The notes under the pieces were generated by a model, which was not told the DNA's origin, did not search any database, and saw nothing but the letters and a program-made list of their open reading frames with translations. Below are positions 51,390 through 64,000 of a stretch of DNA of 64,000 nucleotides, piece by piece. A program made the translations under genes and the position numbers. Position 1 is the first letter of the stretch. Each line of letters begins with the position of its first letter. Source of the stretch: Cinclus cinclus (lineage: Eukaryota > Chordata > Aves > Passeriformes > Cinclidae); the NCBI RefSeq assembly GCF_963662255.1, contig NC_085053.1, forward strand, positions 4,321,718-4,385,717, in the 5' to 3' direction.

Positions 51390-51720
51390 ACCTGAGCTTC
51401 ACTAAAGCCGGGCGAGCCAAACACTTCGTTCCCGCCCTCTTCCCCACAGCAGGTTCGGGGTTGGTTTGTGCCCCATCCCCGCCTCTCTCCCAGACTAAAT
51501 TCCGCGCCCCTCCCTGTGTGTGTCCCCCCCGCCGTTTGGGGTTCCGCCGGAGGGTGCGGGGGCAGCCCCAGGTGGGGCGGGGCGGGCCGGAGGCGGGCGG
51601 GACGGGACGTCCCATCCCATCCCATCATTTCCCCCGGTCGGCCGAGCGGCAGCTACTGGGACGAGCGGGCGGAACGGGGCTGTGGCAGAGAGGTAGGTCG
51701 GGGGTCTGGGGGAGTACCTG
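51390..51720 (+). promoter_or_regulatory. KIAA0040: CpG-island promoter of KIAA0040
   Basis: The only large noncoding CpG- and GC-rich block in the window. GC-box (Sp1-type) words such as ggggcggggcggg cluster near 51575-51600. A perfect palindrome GGGACGTCCC lies at 51604-51613, with four overlapping cccat units behind it. There is no TATA box. It sits upstream of KIAA0040 and in the same orientation, with a good splice donor near its right edge, so a housekeeping-type promoter is the natural reading. The start site cannot be fixed. Confidence 0.7.
51640..51692 (+). other. KIAA0040: KIAA0040 noncoding exon 1 (3' boundary only)
   Basis: The donor gagag|gtaggt at 51693 lies at the downstream edge of the CpG island. 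The 5' end is approximate. In mammals the KIAA0040 start codon is in the last exon, with upstream untranslated exons, which fits. Further noncoding exons in the intron cannot be excluded. Confidence 0.45.
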
Positions 51721-51776
51721 GACAGGCGATCCCGGGGCTGGGCTTCCCTAGCGTGTTACTCAAATCCAGGGCTTTT

Positions 51777-51896
51777 TCTCGTTTGTTTTTTGTTTTGTTT
51801 TTTGTTTGTTTTTGTTTAATTTTGTCTGTTTGGCTTTCTGTTGTTTGGTTTTCTGGGGCTTTTTTTTTTTTTTTTTCCTTTCTTTTCTTTTAAAGC
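51777..51896. repeat. T-rich (GTTTT)n tract
   Basis: Runs of 3-7 T separated by single G, ending in 17 consecutive T and a tttct repeat. Simple sequence just downstream of the promoter. Confidence 0.9.
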
Positions 51897-52057
51897 CGTA
51901 TCATCTGCTTCGCGCAGCCCGGGGGGGAAGGGGGTGAGAACAGACTGGGGAAAGAGCGATGAGCAGCAGCAGCCCGCTCTCAGGGGACGTGTGTCTGGGG
52001 CAGTCTGCCTGGCACCGGGGTTTTGGAGCACCTGAGCTACACGCACACGTTTTGAAC

Positions 52058-52235
52058 ACCACAGAATCTTAGAGTGGTTTGACTGGAAGGGACTTTTAAG
52101 GACCACCTCGTCCCAATCCCCTTGCGGGGACACCGTCCGCTAAACTAACTTGTCCCAAGCCCCGTCCAGCCTGACCCTGAACACTTCCAGGATTGGGGTA
52201 TCCACAGCTTCTCTGGCAGCTCCCTGAGCCTTTTG
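52058..52235 (-). mobile_element. CR1 LINE 3'-end fragment, antisense
   Basis: Reversed CR1 order: ccacagaatcttagagtgg, ggaagggacttttaaggacc, acctcgtcccaatcccc, cagcctgaccctgaacactt, ccaggattggggtatccac. Located in the presumed first intron of KIAA0040, about 370 bp after the splice donor. Confidence 0.85.
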
Positions 52236-54952
52236 TAACCAAAACCACAAGCGATCGACCTCAGGAACGGCCATGGCTGGGGACTGCTGCCCGCCCGGAG
52301 AGGCAGCACCGCTCGTACCATAGTTTGGAGGAGCCAGGATGGCTGTCAGGGGCTCCCAGAGTATCCGGGGATCATAGTGGTGCTCAGCTAAACTCAAAAC
52401 TGATTTTTTTTGGCCACAGTCTCAGTGATCCCGAGGCCGACGGCAGCTGCGCGTGTGCAGACGGTGATGAGTGGGTTCCAGGCAGCAGCTTGCAAAAAAA
52501 TAGTTTCACTTTAACCCTGTTATCCAACATCCATATCCATAGTTTTCCAAATCACTCCCTTGAGGGAATGAAAGCATTTACGCGTGGCTTCTGGCAGAAG
52601 GGTTTGATGGTGGTGGGAATGAGATGAAACTTTAGCTGGTCGTGTTTACTGGGTGGTGGCTTTTGGTGTTTGTCTTTACGTTTGAGGAAGGTCTGTGTAG
52701 CCTGCTGCGAGTTCTAGGAGACCGGAGGCAAAACCCTTCTTAGTCACCATTTCCGAAACAGCAACGTGCAATCCCTGCTAAGGAAACTGTTCACCCTCGG
52801 TGTCAGGTTTCACCCAGTTTTTCTTTAAATCTGCAGGTGCAAGCAGGGAAAATAGGTGCCACTCGTGTGACAGCATAGCTGTGTCTCTGCTGGGTGGAAC
52901 AGGGAGTTTACAGGCTGTAACGAAAATCAGCCTCTCCCTGCCTGAACCACAGCTGTCACTGCAATGGATAGTTGGTATAAAGCTGACATAAAGCTTGTAA
53001 TAGACAGAAACGGTTGTTAAATAATGGGATTCCTGCTTTGCGCTCCTTAGCATCAACTGCACGAAGTGTGGTCTCATCTGCATTAAGGAAATGGGAGTGG
53101 CTGTAGGTCAGTTGATTTCATGTCACTTCCACAAGTCCTGAGTTGCAGCTGGCCACAGAGCATACCAGTGTTGAAATAATCCAGAAATACTTGGGGCACA
53201 CCCCACAGGTCAGCTGCCCCCAGAGCTGCCGCTGCTCTCACCGTGGATGCGGGGAGCCCCTCAGAGCAGCCCCACTCCTGCCTGAGTCAGGTGGCATGTC
53301 AGCTGCAAGGAGCAGGCTGAGCTTCCTTAGGTTGGAGGGAACTTCATAAAGACATAAGAGCCTGTTGAGGGTTGGGCCTAAAGAACGTAACTGGCAAAAT
53401 GACTTCTAGCTCTCTCCCCTCTGCCATGGTGACACAGCATAGCAGTTTCCAGTCAACTGCAGCTTTTCTGCAAACTCTACCTCCATCCCCAGTCGCTGTG
53501 GTTGCTCTGCAGCCCACAGGATGTGGACAAGCTAGCATTGCCAAGGCAACCCCCTCTGTTTTGGTTCCCCCACACGCAGGCTGGCAGCCTTTACCCCTCC
53601 AGCTCAGCCAGGCAAGCCCTGCATGCCAACGGTTTGTGGTGCCATTGCAAGCCGTCCCTCAAAAGGACCTTGTTTTCCACCCACAGCCTCCCATAACTCC
53701 AGAGGAGTGGCAGATGCTCCCCACCCTTGCAAACCGGCTCTTTCGAAGCCAGGGTGGATTAAAGAACTTCATGCTGGATGTGCAATGTTGATTAAAACTT
53801 ACACAAGTGGCATAAAGCCCTGCTGTGCAGAGCTGCCATCAGTTGGAGCCATCCATCCCTGGCCACAGGAGTTCCCAGGCAAGTTTCCATGGCAGCTTTT
53901 CCCAGGCTCTGCCAGCACTGGCTGCCCAAAAACAAAGAACTCATTGAGCAGGATGCTTCACAGTCCTCCCTGTGTCTCCCTGAGACACAGCCCAGTCTCC
54001 CAGTACCTCCCTGGCCCTATTTTTTGGTCCCATATCTTGACCCAAAAAACAGCTGACCTCCCAATGGCAGCTCCACGTACTTGCAGCAAGTGGTTCACAT
54101 CCATCCTGGACCACAGCATGTAAGCAGCTCTCCATGTTCATCTGCTCTCTAAGGGGAGATGTCACACCAAATTGAGCAGCAGCATGGATTTTCCAAAATG
54201 CAGCTCCTCATGGTACGCTCAGGTTTTCAACTGCAATGGGTGCCCTTGGAGTTGCTGCCTCCAAACACATCAGTTTTTTACTTTCTCCTCTCCCCCATTT
54301 TTTTAATATGAAACTGAAAAACCCCATTATTTAGCACACAGACATCCCTTCATCTACAAAACAAAAAGCAATGCACACACCATAAAGAAAAGGCATTTGA
54401 AAACCAACTGCATGGCCATGCTGGAAGATGGCCCTGGGATTTGGGTGCTGCTTGGTCAGGGTAAGAACAGGTACATCCACTTTTTCCTTCCAAGGGATGC
54501 ACATTCGGCTTGCCCAGGGTGGCTGCATGTCCTCAGCTGGACATTTCCAAGCAGCAATCAGCCAGGGCCTCAGCAGTGCATTCAGCTCCAGTTTAAAGTG
54601 GAAACATTTCAAAGGGCTTTGCTTTTTTTTTTGTTCCCTCCCTGTTCTTTTTAACTCTGCAAACAATTAATTACAAGTTTAGAAGGAAGTTCCAGCCCTC
54701 CTTCCCTACCCAGAAGTTCAGAGGCAATAAATATAAGTTAGTTCAGTGCAGGAATAAAATGGTACATCCTGTTGTTTGGGTTTTTTACTTCTTTTTTGGA
54801 GTCTGTGTATCATAGGCATCCTGTATTCCTGCCTGGACAATGAGCTGTCAGGATAGTTATGGATAAATGGCAAACCTACATCACATGGATGATTATGCTG
54901 AAAAAAAGCTGCTCTGTTTATTTATGTTGCAATGCAACCTTTACTACAGCTG

Positions 54953-54990
54953 CCCCCCCCCACCCCAAAAAAAAAAAAAAAAAAAAAAAA
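54953..54990. repeat. C9-A-C4-A24 homopolymer run
   Basis: Nine C, one A, four C, then 24 A. No retroposed gene or SINE body is visible upstream, so a simple repeat is preferred over a retroposon tail. Confidence 0.9.
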
Positions 54991-55258
54991 GAACTAGGTG
55001 AAGATGAAGGTCACAACAGGGAGCAGGCTTTAAGAAGTGGCTCTCACTTCTCCCCTGTGAGCAAAAGCAGATCTGGGATGCTCCCAGTTGGCTCCATACA
55101 GGGGGTAGGAAGAGGTTGTTTGGGATTTGAGTCTCTGAGTGGTAGCCTATGATTTCTAAGGTGGGGATGTTGATGATATTTCTGTCCTCTGCTGAGTAAT
55201 TGAATGAGGGAATGTGAGGAACAGCAAGTTTTGATGCAGCAGACTGGACAAAAATCCA

Positions 55259-55292
55259 GTAGTAATAATAGTAATAGTAATAACAATAATAA
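55259..55292. repeat. (AAT/AGT)n microsatellite
   Basis: Trinucleotide units agt/aat/aac over about 34 bp. The Leu run on the opposite strand is not a gene. Confidence 0.9.
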
Positions 55293-57338
55293 ACTTCTTT
55301 CAGCCAAGGCCAAAACTACCTCCCAGAGCACCACATTTCATTTGGTAAATCTCAAATGAGAACTTCTTTGAAAGGCACCCAGAGAAATTCATGTTCAAAA
55401 GAGAAACCACCAGCTCACTGGGGCCAGCTCAGCTGTGTGTTTGTGCAGATTGAAACAATAAATCCACAGTGGTCAGTCTGTTTCTGAGGGATAAACCCCT
55501 TATTTTTTAACAGAATCTGAGCACTTGCGAATCCCAAACTGTGCTTTTGACATCTATGCTGAGGGACTCAGCTTGTGAGGTCCTGACAGGTCTGAAAGTC
55601 GGCAGCCAAGGGAGACCAGTAAAACAAGAGCTTGTACAGTTTTGTAGGTCCCAGGACAGCATTTTGGAAAACAGATTTTCCCTTTGGAGCTGATTTTGGG
55701 GGGCTGCCCAGGAGTTCCTGCCCAAGCAACATCATGAGAGCTGTGGTTAGGGCTGGGCGGGACCAGTGGCTGCTTTTTTGGGCGAGGCTGGTGGCTTGAT
55801 CTTCCTTTAGGAAAGGAGTGTAATGGCGCAGTGAGGCAGAAGGAAGCACGGTGATGCTAGCTGGAGGATCCTAAAACATTCCATACAAGAGAGCATCTCT
55901 TAACAGGTACCAAATAAGGAATAAATGAGATGCAAAGCAAGGAAAGGCAGTGCTGTAGACAAGGAGGATTCAGCTGAAACCAGCCTGAGTCCCCTTTGTG
56001 TCCCTCCCTCAAGGTCCCCAAGCTCTGTGAGAACTGCCAGAAGGCAAGATAAGGAGTTGGTGTCAGAGGGCACAAGTGGAACAGCCCCTCTAGGATACCT
56101 TTGGTGTACAGGCTGTACCTCTCAAGTTTCTGTTACATGAAAGTGTTGGTTTTCCTTTTACTGTCCCTCAGTTTCCCCTCCTAGGCACATGGGGATTTAA
56201 ACATTCACTCAAGAGGCTTCAGGGCTTGAATCCCAAAGGCTATTAAAGACACTGATGAAAATGCTGAGCAAGGGTGAAATAGGGTGTTGGAGCCTGATAG
56301 TGCCCCTGCCAGCTCTTCATCTGTACAGCCTCTAATTTAGTGACCCCTGTGTTGAACCAGAACTGCAGACTTGCAGCACAAAGGCCCCTGCTCTACTCAG
56401 AAGCTTTGCCTGGCCACAGGAGAGGAAGAAAGATGTGAGTAGAGGCAGCAGCTCCCTGCCCCTGCAGGAAGGCTTCCCTGAGAGCCCTGGCACTCAGCAG
56501 CACCTCTCCCTCCCTGAGGGAAGAGGAAAACTTTACGTCAAGCCACAGAAATACTTCTCAGCCCTACCCAAACCCTTGGAGGAATTCCCAGGTGAGGCAC
56601 AGCAGCAGCCAGTCCTCCACCCCAGCCAACCCTTATCCTCCCCTGCTGCTGCCTTTGTGGCCAGCCCAGGGTACACAGAAGCAGCTGTGGGTAGGGCTAC
56701 TCACAGGGCTCTACCAACTGAGCATCACCTGTGAGTCCCACTGACTACAGTCCTCATCTAAAATACAGGTGGTTTAGTCACAGGTACCACACCAAACCTG
56801 CTGGTGGTGCCCAGGGTGCCAGGACAGCAAGAACAGACCCTGCCTCTGTGCTGCCCATCTCAGACCATGGGCCCTGAGAAACAGTCTGGCCAAAGGTACC
56901 CAATCCCACAACTGGGAGTAAGGACTGATGTGACTCTGTGACATGTGGAGTCCTGGCTCCTGTGGCAGTACTGTGTATCCACAGTGGTCACTGGCTTACA
57001 TCAGGCAAGTCCCTTCCTAGACAGGAAAGCTTCTGCAGACAATATTTCATCTACTACAAAACAAGCCCTACAGAGGACTAATAAGAGTTCCATGCTTTTA
57101 TTAGCTCTGACTGCTCAGCCAGAGCTGATGTGTAAATCTAAAGGGGCAAAGCCCTCCTCACGCATCCCCACCATCAAGAACAGGAGATAGGAGACTGTGT
57201 TTCTCAGATGAAGAAACCCAAAGGGACATAGCAGGCAGCACAGTCCATCTCCCATGGCTCCAGGCCCCTCCAAGGCAGGAGACATCTTCCCTGTTGAGGT
57301 TTGGGCTGTTCTGGCAGCTCCATGGAGAAAACTGCTGA

Positions 57339-57821
<483 letters not shown>

Positions 57822-60640
57822 CAGACAGGAGGGTGTTCAGGCTCTCTCCTCTGAAATGCCACCATTCCTTTCACCTGTGCACCAGGAGGGGTGAGGAGAT
57901 ACCAAAGCTGCTGCCACTTTGTGGTGATTTTCAACAGAGGCTGAGCCCAGCATGTTGAAGTGCCAACAGAAAACAAGGCGGTCAGGTACAGGTTGTGCAA
58001 GCCTCTTTTCCCCCACCATAACAGGGAGCCCCTGGGCAGACACCCCTGCAAAGGACAGGTGAGAACACAAGGGTGACCTGCCACTGGGTTCTGTGTACCT
58101 CCTGCCACAAGCACAGTGCACACACATGGGGCTGGCACACAGTGAAGGGGGTGCAAGGCTTTCCCTCTGCACTCAACTGCAAGCACGCGAGCTGCGGCAC
58201 AAAGGTGCACAGGACAACATTCACCCAAAGATAAAGCCACCTGCACACTCCCCCTGCACAACACAGCTGTGAGTGAAGCAGGCACTGTGGTGTGCTTCAC
58301 ACACCTTGTTTGCTTGCCCCGCCATGGAGATGACACAGCTTCACTGTCTAGGCTCCATCCAAATCCAGCTCCCTTTGGAGACACAAAGAAGGCTGAGTTA
58401 CCCCACAGCTCAAAGATGTGCCATCTCCCAGGCTACCAAACCAAAATCACTTGGCTAAAGTGACTGAAGCTAGATGCCCTCAGCCCAACCTTGGAGACCT
58501 TAGACACCATCCTAAGGCAGCACAGCAGAAGGATGCCTTACCACATAGGCTAGAAGCAGGAAGGAGAGGAGGAGGCTGCCAAACCAGCCCTTTTGCACCA
58601 GCACTTAAGAAAGCACATTCCTTGAAAAACTGTTTTATACAAACTTGCCACTAAAGAGCCCACCATGCTACTGCAAGAGCAGAAACACAACCTGAGGCTG
58701 TGTAAGAGCTTTGCTACAGGCATTCGAGTTAACTGTTGAATTACTACTGAAGAAGAGTAGGACCAGAGGCCCCTCTGGAGTGGGGGCAGGCACATGGAAG
58801 CAGTACTGAAGCAGAAGACATGGTTCCCTGGCACACTCAGCCATCACCTCTCCCTGCAGCCCTTGTGCCATGAGTCAGACACAAACACCCATAAGTATGT
58901 GCTGCCCCAACTGATGCCGGCAGCTAACAGGACCACACACAGCTCTCACTCCTGCTCTGTTTCCCACCTGCCCCACCCTGGCTTGTGTTCCCATCCTATG
59001 TCCCTTGAGCTGGGGGGGGGTCTCCTCTGCTCCCCCCTCTCTGCCCCACCAGGTTCTGTCTCCCCCATCTCTTCTAGCATTGAGGGATGCATGTGTGTGA
59101 TGAGAAGTCTCATCACACCTGGGTTTTGCACTGTCTGTACACTGGATGTCTTCTCTTCCTTCCATTTTCTTCCAGTTCTTAAGATGCTGGAGCGCACCAG
59201 AGCTGCCAGCCAGAGACAGACATCTGGGGAATAAGCAGCCAAACCCAGATGGGCAAGCCTGGACAGAGCTGCTGGGCACAGGTGCTTCCAGCCCAGCCAA
59301 GGGTGATGATGCCCTTGCCTTTGGCTCACTTAGAGGACAAAGCCACTGGCTCGAAGCAGCTGCTTGTGCCACCCGGTCCCAGCACAGCCTGTTTTATCTG
59401 ATGCAGGCAGAGCTATGATGGACACATCATGCCACAGGGTCTGGCTGTGTGCAGCTGCGCTGGGAACAGCCATGAGGCTAGGCTCCTCTTCACACAGCCC
59501 TTTAAATTGACCCCATATGTGCCTTATTTTCCAGTTTGCTTTGTCACAATTGAAATTAGTTACTCCCTTCTGCTCCAAAACAGGAAGCAACATATAATGG
59601 TAGAAAAATCTGGATTTGCCACATGCTGTGCTAGGAAACACAGAAATAGCTCTGATCTCTAGCTCAAGCTCCCAGACTAGCTAAGATCTTGGAGAGCTAG
59701 CACTGCACTTGTATTATTCCTTCTTCATTCCCTCCTTTCCCCATCCAGGTACTTTTCTCAGTCCTCCTGCCTCCACAATCACAGGGCGGCCAAAGGAGCC
59801 CATACAGGTGCTGTGATCCAGAGGCACAAACAGCCCTGGAGGCAGGGTGGTGCTATTTGGAAGATTCAAAAAAATATCGGAGTAAGGGGAACTCTATGGG
59901 AGGCCAGAGGCTCAGCCAAACTAGCAGGGGCACTTGGGCAGTATGCACCATCAGAGTACAGCCTACCTGGTGTGGAGGTGCCAGGCTTTGCAGGGCTTTC
60001 TGCAAGAAGGCTCTTCTGCAGAAAGCATAGCAAGTAACTCTTCAGGTGAGGGCAACCAATTCCTGCTAGAACCAGAGAACTGCCAGAAAAATGTGAGCAC
60101 TGTATCACACACATCTCCAGATCCAGGCTTTGGGGAGTTCAGAGCTAGGTCTGAATTTCAAGAGCTCCCCAAAATCATCATTCAAACCACCTTTGGGCTG
60201 GGCAGGGAGGGACCAGGATACAACCCTGCCCTGATCATCCCACCGGTGGATAGTCCGAGCCTCTGCACTCCCTAAAGCATGGAGGGGCTGGCTTCTGTGG
60301 CATCTGCTGCTTGAGCAAAACCATGCACTGAATTGGCTGCTTCTGGAGGAAAAAGCAAAAGAACAGCAACAGCCTGAGGTGCACTAGAACCTGTTACACA
60401 CCAGCTGGGCAGCAGCAACCCTGCAGCACCCACATTACCAAGGGGGCAGAGATGCACAGTACAGAAAGTCCCCTGTACAGTCCCTGCTCTGCAGACACCC
60501 CAGCCCTGCCTCCCACAACTGCATTTCAGTATCAACCTTCAATTTTCCTGAACAAGTCTGTGCAACAGGGAAGAAAACAAATTTTGTGCAATCTTTTTTA
60601 AAACCAAAAATAATAAATGACTCTTGAACTGCAAACAAAC
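57822..60640 (+). other. KIAA0040: KIAA0040 3' UTR
   Basis: About 2.8 kb from the stop codon to the predicted cleavage region, without splice signals that stand out or other coding potential. The extent rests on the poly(A) signal at 60612. Confidence 0.6.
60612..60617 (+). terminator. KIAA0040: probable KIAA0040 poly(A) signal
   Basis: AATAAA followed by a U/GU-rich downstream element (ctcttgttcattttctttct, then a tgtacctgtgtcc stretch). It is the first clear signal of this kind after the coding exon. Confidence 0.6.
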
Positions 60641-63600
60641 AGTGTATCTCAATCTCTTGTTCATTTTCTTTCTTGTACCTGTGTCCTGGCCCTAGATAAG
60701 AGACGGGAAGAGCTCAGCAGCAGAGGCTGTGCAGTTTGCCTGCAGCCAGCTGTGCAGCTTAAGAGATGTTTTCTTAAAGAAACAGCTTAACTTAATCAGG
60801 TTAACGGCCTCACTTTAATAATGAGCACAGCCAAGCTATTCTACCCAAGGGCAAGAAGTAGTGGGAAGAACAAAAGGTGTGTTTCTGCTGTGGGAGGTGG
60901 GCTGCAGGGTTGTTTTTTCTTACAGAGGGTCAGCAGCATGGACTAATTAACCCCAGTTGGTTTTGATCAGACAAATACTTCATGGCCTCTGCAGCTTGCT
61001 GGGCAGAGCCTTTCCAAATCCTACACCATGGAGCTCTGCCTCCATGAGGGCAAAAAATGAAAACCTGCTTCTCAGCTGGATGAGGCACCAAGCTGTCCCT
61101 TGCCTGCAAAGTTGAGGCTTTTTTCCACCGGAAGAGACTAGTGAAAGAGGAGTGCAGGACGGCAGTGATGAGCAGCACAGAAATGGCAAAGGCCCACTTC
61201 CTGGAGAAGAAAGGAGCTTCTTGCTTCTCTCCAGGTATTAGACACTGGATTTAGGGCAAGGTGATTTTGGGTAGCCTGAGCTGCAAGGGGAAAGGATAGT
61301 TCCAGGGTCCTAAGTTAGAAATACGCAGTGGTTGAGATGAAGTTTAACATCCTGGAGCAGTCTGAAGATTGAAGAGAAGAAAAAATGCCCATTAAACCCC
61401 TCTATGACAGAAGAATTGGATCATCAATTCCACTGTTTATTCAGCCAACAACGTATACAGCAGTGACTAAAAGTAACAGCACTGCTTTCCAAGCAAGTGT
61501 CCATTGAAGTAAGACACTTCAGGCTTCTCTCCAGATCACAACATTACAAAAATGCAGTACCTTTGGAAAGAGGCATCCTCTTCCTCCTCTTCCTGAGTGA
61601 ATACAGAAATGTTTCTCTGGGGTCTCACAAACAGCAGATACATTGCAACAGATGGGTCCTGGCTGGTAGGACCCAGCTGCAAGACAATCCTCATCAACAC
61701 AGCAATGCCAAAGCAATGAGGATCCTTCTGGGATTCAAATTCTGCCCCGGGTGTGTTGCAAATCAAACTTTTAAGTGATCTCAGAGCAAGGCATAGGTTT
61801 TGAGAATGTATTGGCTCTACAGCATCACTGTTACAGGCCCACATATTATAGCAAAACAAGGGTAGCAAAGGGGTATGACATTTTTATGGGACTACCCCAA
61901 CCATCTTGAGCCTCGAAACCAGAACAGCCAGTTCCTCAAAGCAAACTAACTGCATTATCTGAGCAGTCCCAGCTTCCCAGGCTGTAGCACAAACTCTAGT
62001 TAACCCCAAAAGCGGTTAACTAACCCTAAAGGGGTTTCATACAGGCCAGCTGAATACCGGGAAGTCTCTCCTTCGTGAAGAGACAATGCCATCCTATGGC
62101 TGTTTGGGCATACTGACTTTCTGCAATGGTTTTCCAGCAGCTGTCAACTTTGCCCTTCCCGGTGAGAGACACACACGTTAGGAATGACAGATAGACCCTC
62201 CTCATAAACTGCAAATAAGGTGCCCATTTGCATTTAGCTCAAAAACAAAGCTTATACCGCGTAAGAGAATCCCTGCTCCCAGGTGGGATTCAGCTTTAGG
62301 ATGGGATTGTTTTGCTCCTGGACAGGAAAAAGTCACAGGTAACAATCATGCCAACTGTTTTTAGAGCATACACTTACTTTTACAGTGGCTGTGTGTGAGA
62401 CTAGTTCTCTCCCTCTCACTTTCCCGAAGGAGTCACCTTCCTGATGACTTCACTGAGCCCTTTAACTGAAAACTGAAATCTGCCCTTGCCTACAGACAAG
62501 TGGGCAACAGGGAGAAAACACTTCATAGTAAAGAGCCCTCATTGCTTTCCCATGTCCTTCTCTCATGCTCTTAGCACAGAGCCTGCAAAACACTTCAAGT
62601 GCAATTTTCCTTTCTACTTCTCTCTTCATTAGTCTCCTCCCCACAAACCAGGGCTTGGCTATCCTAATGCAGCTCAGACCAGTCTCTGCCCACCGAAGAA
62701 GCACAGCCCTGAAAGTATGATGAACAATGCAGTCCTCACCTTTGAGAGAAACCCCTCTAGCTGACTCTCCTCGGCCAAGTCCTAGCAAGCACAGATCAGT
62801 TAAGTTTTTCACAGAGTTAAGTCACAAAGAGAGCACAATCCCCATCCCTGTTTTGGAGCAGACTCCAAAGAACTAATCTGCACAGTCCCACTCCAGGCCT
62901 GGGTAATGCTTCCACTTCGTACAAAATGCTTTAATAGGAAGAAAAATAATTCTACCACCAAAGCAAAGAAGACTGAAATATTTTAAGACCTCCTGTATTT
63001 GCAATTTTATTACTTTGTCCAAAGTCTGGGAAGGATTCTTTAAAATGTATTACTCAGCTTAGTACTGCAATAGAAAAGGCCAGTAAGACATGGGACAACC
63101 ATGTCCCTGTGTGGTCAGACAAGGAAGCCTTTGAGCAAGCAGTATTTGTTCAGCTCATACTTGTTTAGCTCATACTTCTTTCCTGGCTGGAGCTGGCTGT
63201 CCAGAATTTTAATATCTTCTCAGGGAAAGAAAATAAACCTCACCTTTATGGCTGTGAGTTAAAAAAAAAAAAAAAAGGCAGTCAAATGTGAAACCAAGCA
63301 CTGGGGCATGCAGGATCAGTTTAACTCCAAGAGATGTTCATTTTAGAGGTGGATGACAAGTGTTACCATTTCAGCATCACTAGCTGCCACACTGTTGATG
63401 AAAAAGCAGAAGGCAGCAGATGGAACAGTTGCATAGGGAATTTGGTTAATTGTCTGTAAGCAAGCAATACAGGGAGGCAAGTCTGTGATGGTGAGCAGGA
63501 GGAGAGTGGACCTTACATTCACACTGTTCTGGGCCTTGCCCTAGAGTGTGAACATCAATCTACTGCATATCTCCCTGTTTTTTCTCTGGGCTGGGAAATG

Positions 63601-64000
63601 TGAAAAAAGAAAAATAGCAAGATTTTTAACCTGCAGAGATGTGATACTGGAGGCTGAGGAACCCAGGCTACAGAACACACATGGGTTAATGAGCCTTGTC
63701 AGCAGACTGACAGCATTTCCCAAAACCCAGTTTGGCGGGAAGAATAGGGAATATGCCCAAATAATGAGGAGAATTTCAGACCAAAACAGGGAGAGGTGAT
63801 AGTCTCAGAAAAGTTTGCTCTGATCTAAATTAGGGACCTATTATTTGTTAGTAGGTTCAAATTTATTTTTGGAAGTCTGAGGTAGATGGCACCAGAGAAG
63901 GACAGAATTAAGAGGAATCTGCAGCCCAGGTTTCAGAAAGAACAACCTATATTAAGGTTTGTTTTACATAAAGTTCACAGAAGTTGCATGTATTGGATCA
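60641..64000. other. downstream intergenic DNA
   Basis: About 3.4 kb with no exon recognised on either strand. A 16-A run lies at 63261-63276. By human gene order the next gene would be TNN on the minus strand, but no tenascin fibrinogen-domain exon is visible. Part of this could be its 3' UTR or spacer. Confidence 0.5.
63261..63276. repeat. A16 homopolymer
   Basis: Sixteen consecutive A. No retroposon body is recognised next to it. Confidence 0.9.

Noticed and set aside
54859..55152. A24 run as a retroposed mRNA or SINE tail
   Set aside because: No gene or SINE body and no target-site duplication could be seen upstream; a homopolymer is simpler.
56409..56450. 15-nt microexon-like acceptor-donor pair in the KIAA0040 intron
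   Set aside because: The acceptor has a weak pyrimidine tract and there is no frame or homology support.
60930..61189. Minus-strand frames as a possible TNN exon
   Set aside because: They lack fibrinogen-domain hallmarks (YCDM, GGGW, DRDND-like loop) and tenascin FN III motifs.

Overview
The window is vertebrate nuclear DNA and most likely avian. It has split genes with GT-AG introns, scattered 3'-end fragments of CR1 LINEs (the typical bird retroposon), compact introns, strongly GC-rich patches next to AT-rich noncoding DNA, and no sign of bacterial gene organisation. Protein comparison was by recognition only; no search was run.

Region by region: 1-11,211 is noncoding sequence 5' of the first TNR coding exon, probably TNR upstream intron. 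It holds two CR1 fragments, a probable endogenous-retrovirus LTR flanked by a 64-bp direct repeat, and an AT-rich candidate conserved element. 11,212-43,232 is the entire coding part of TNR (tenascin-R/restrictin) on the + strand: 21 coding exons that I could join in frame (4,068 nt, 1,355 aa) and a long 3' UTR. 43,233 to about 51,390 is intergenic, with two clear CR1 copies, a short possible third one and a pair of AP-1 sites. About 51,390-60,640 is KIAA0040 on the + strand: a CpG-island promoter, a noncoding first exon, a roughly 5.7-kb intron, one coding exon for a 109-aa single-pass membrane protein, and a 3' UTR ending at a poly(A) signal. 60,641-64,000 shows no gene.

TNR is a secreted, trimer-forming extracellular-matrix glycoprotein of the central nervous system. 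The exons give its full domain order: signal peptide, Cys-rich/heptad region, 4.5 EGF-like repeats, nine fibronectin type III repeats and a C-terminal fibrinogen-like globe. KIAA0040 is a small membrane protein of poorly known function. The TNR-KIAA0040 order and shared orientation match human 1q25, where TNN lies beyond KIAA0040 in the opposite direction; no TNN exon is visible here.

I found no undescribed multi-gene system. The items most worth a second look are a 111-nt TNR intron that stays open in frame, possible lineage-specific changes in TNR (a C-terminal basic site and sequon, extra cysteines in FN6 and FN8), the paired AP-1 sites upstream of KIAA0040, two candidate conserved noncoding elements, and the LTR with its flanking repeat.
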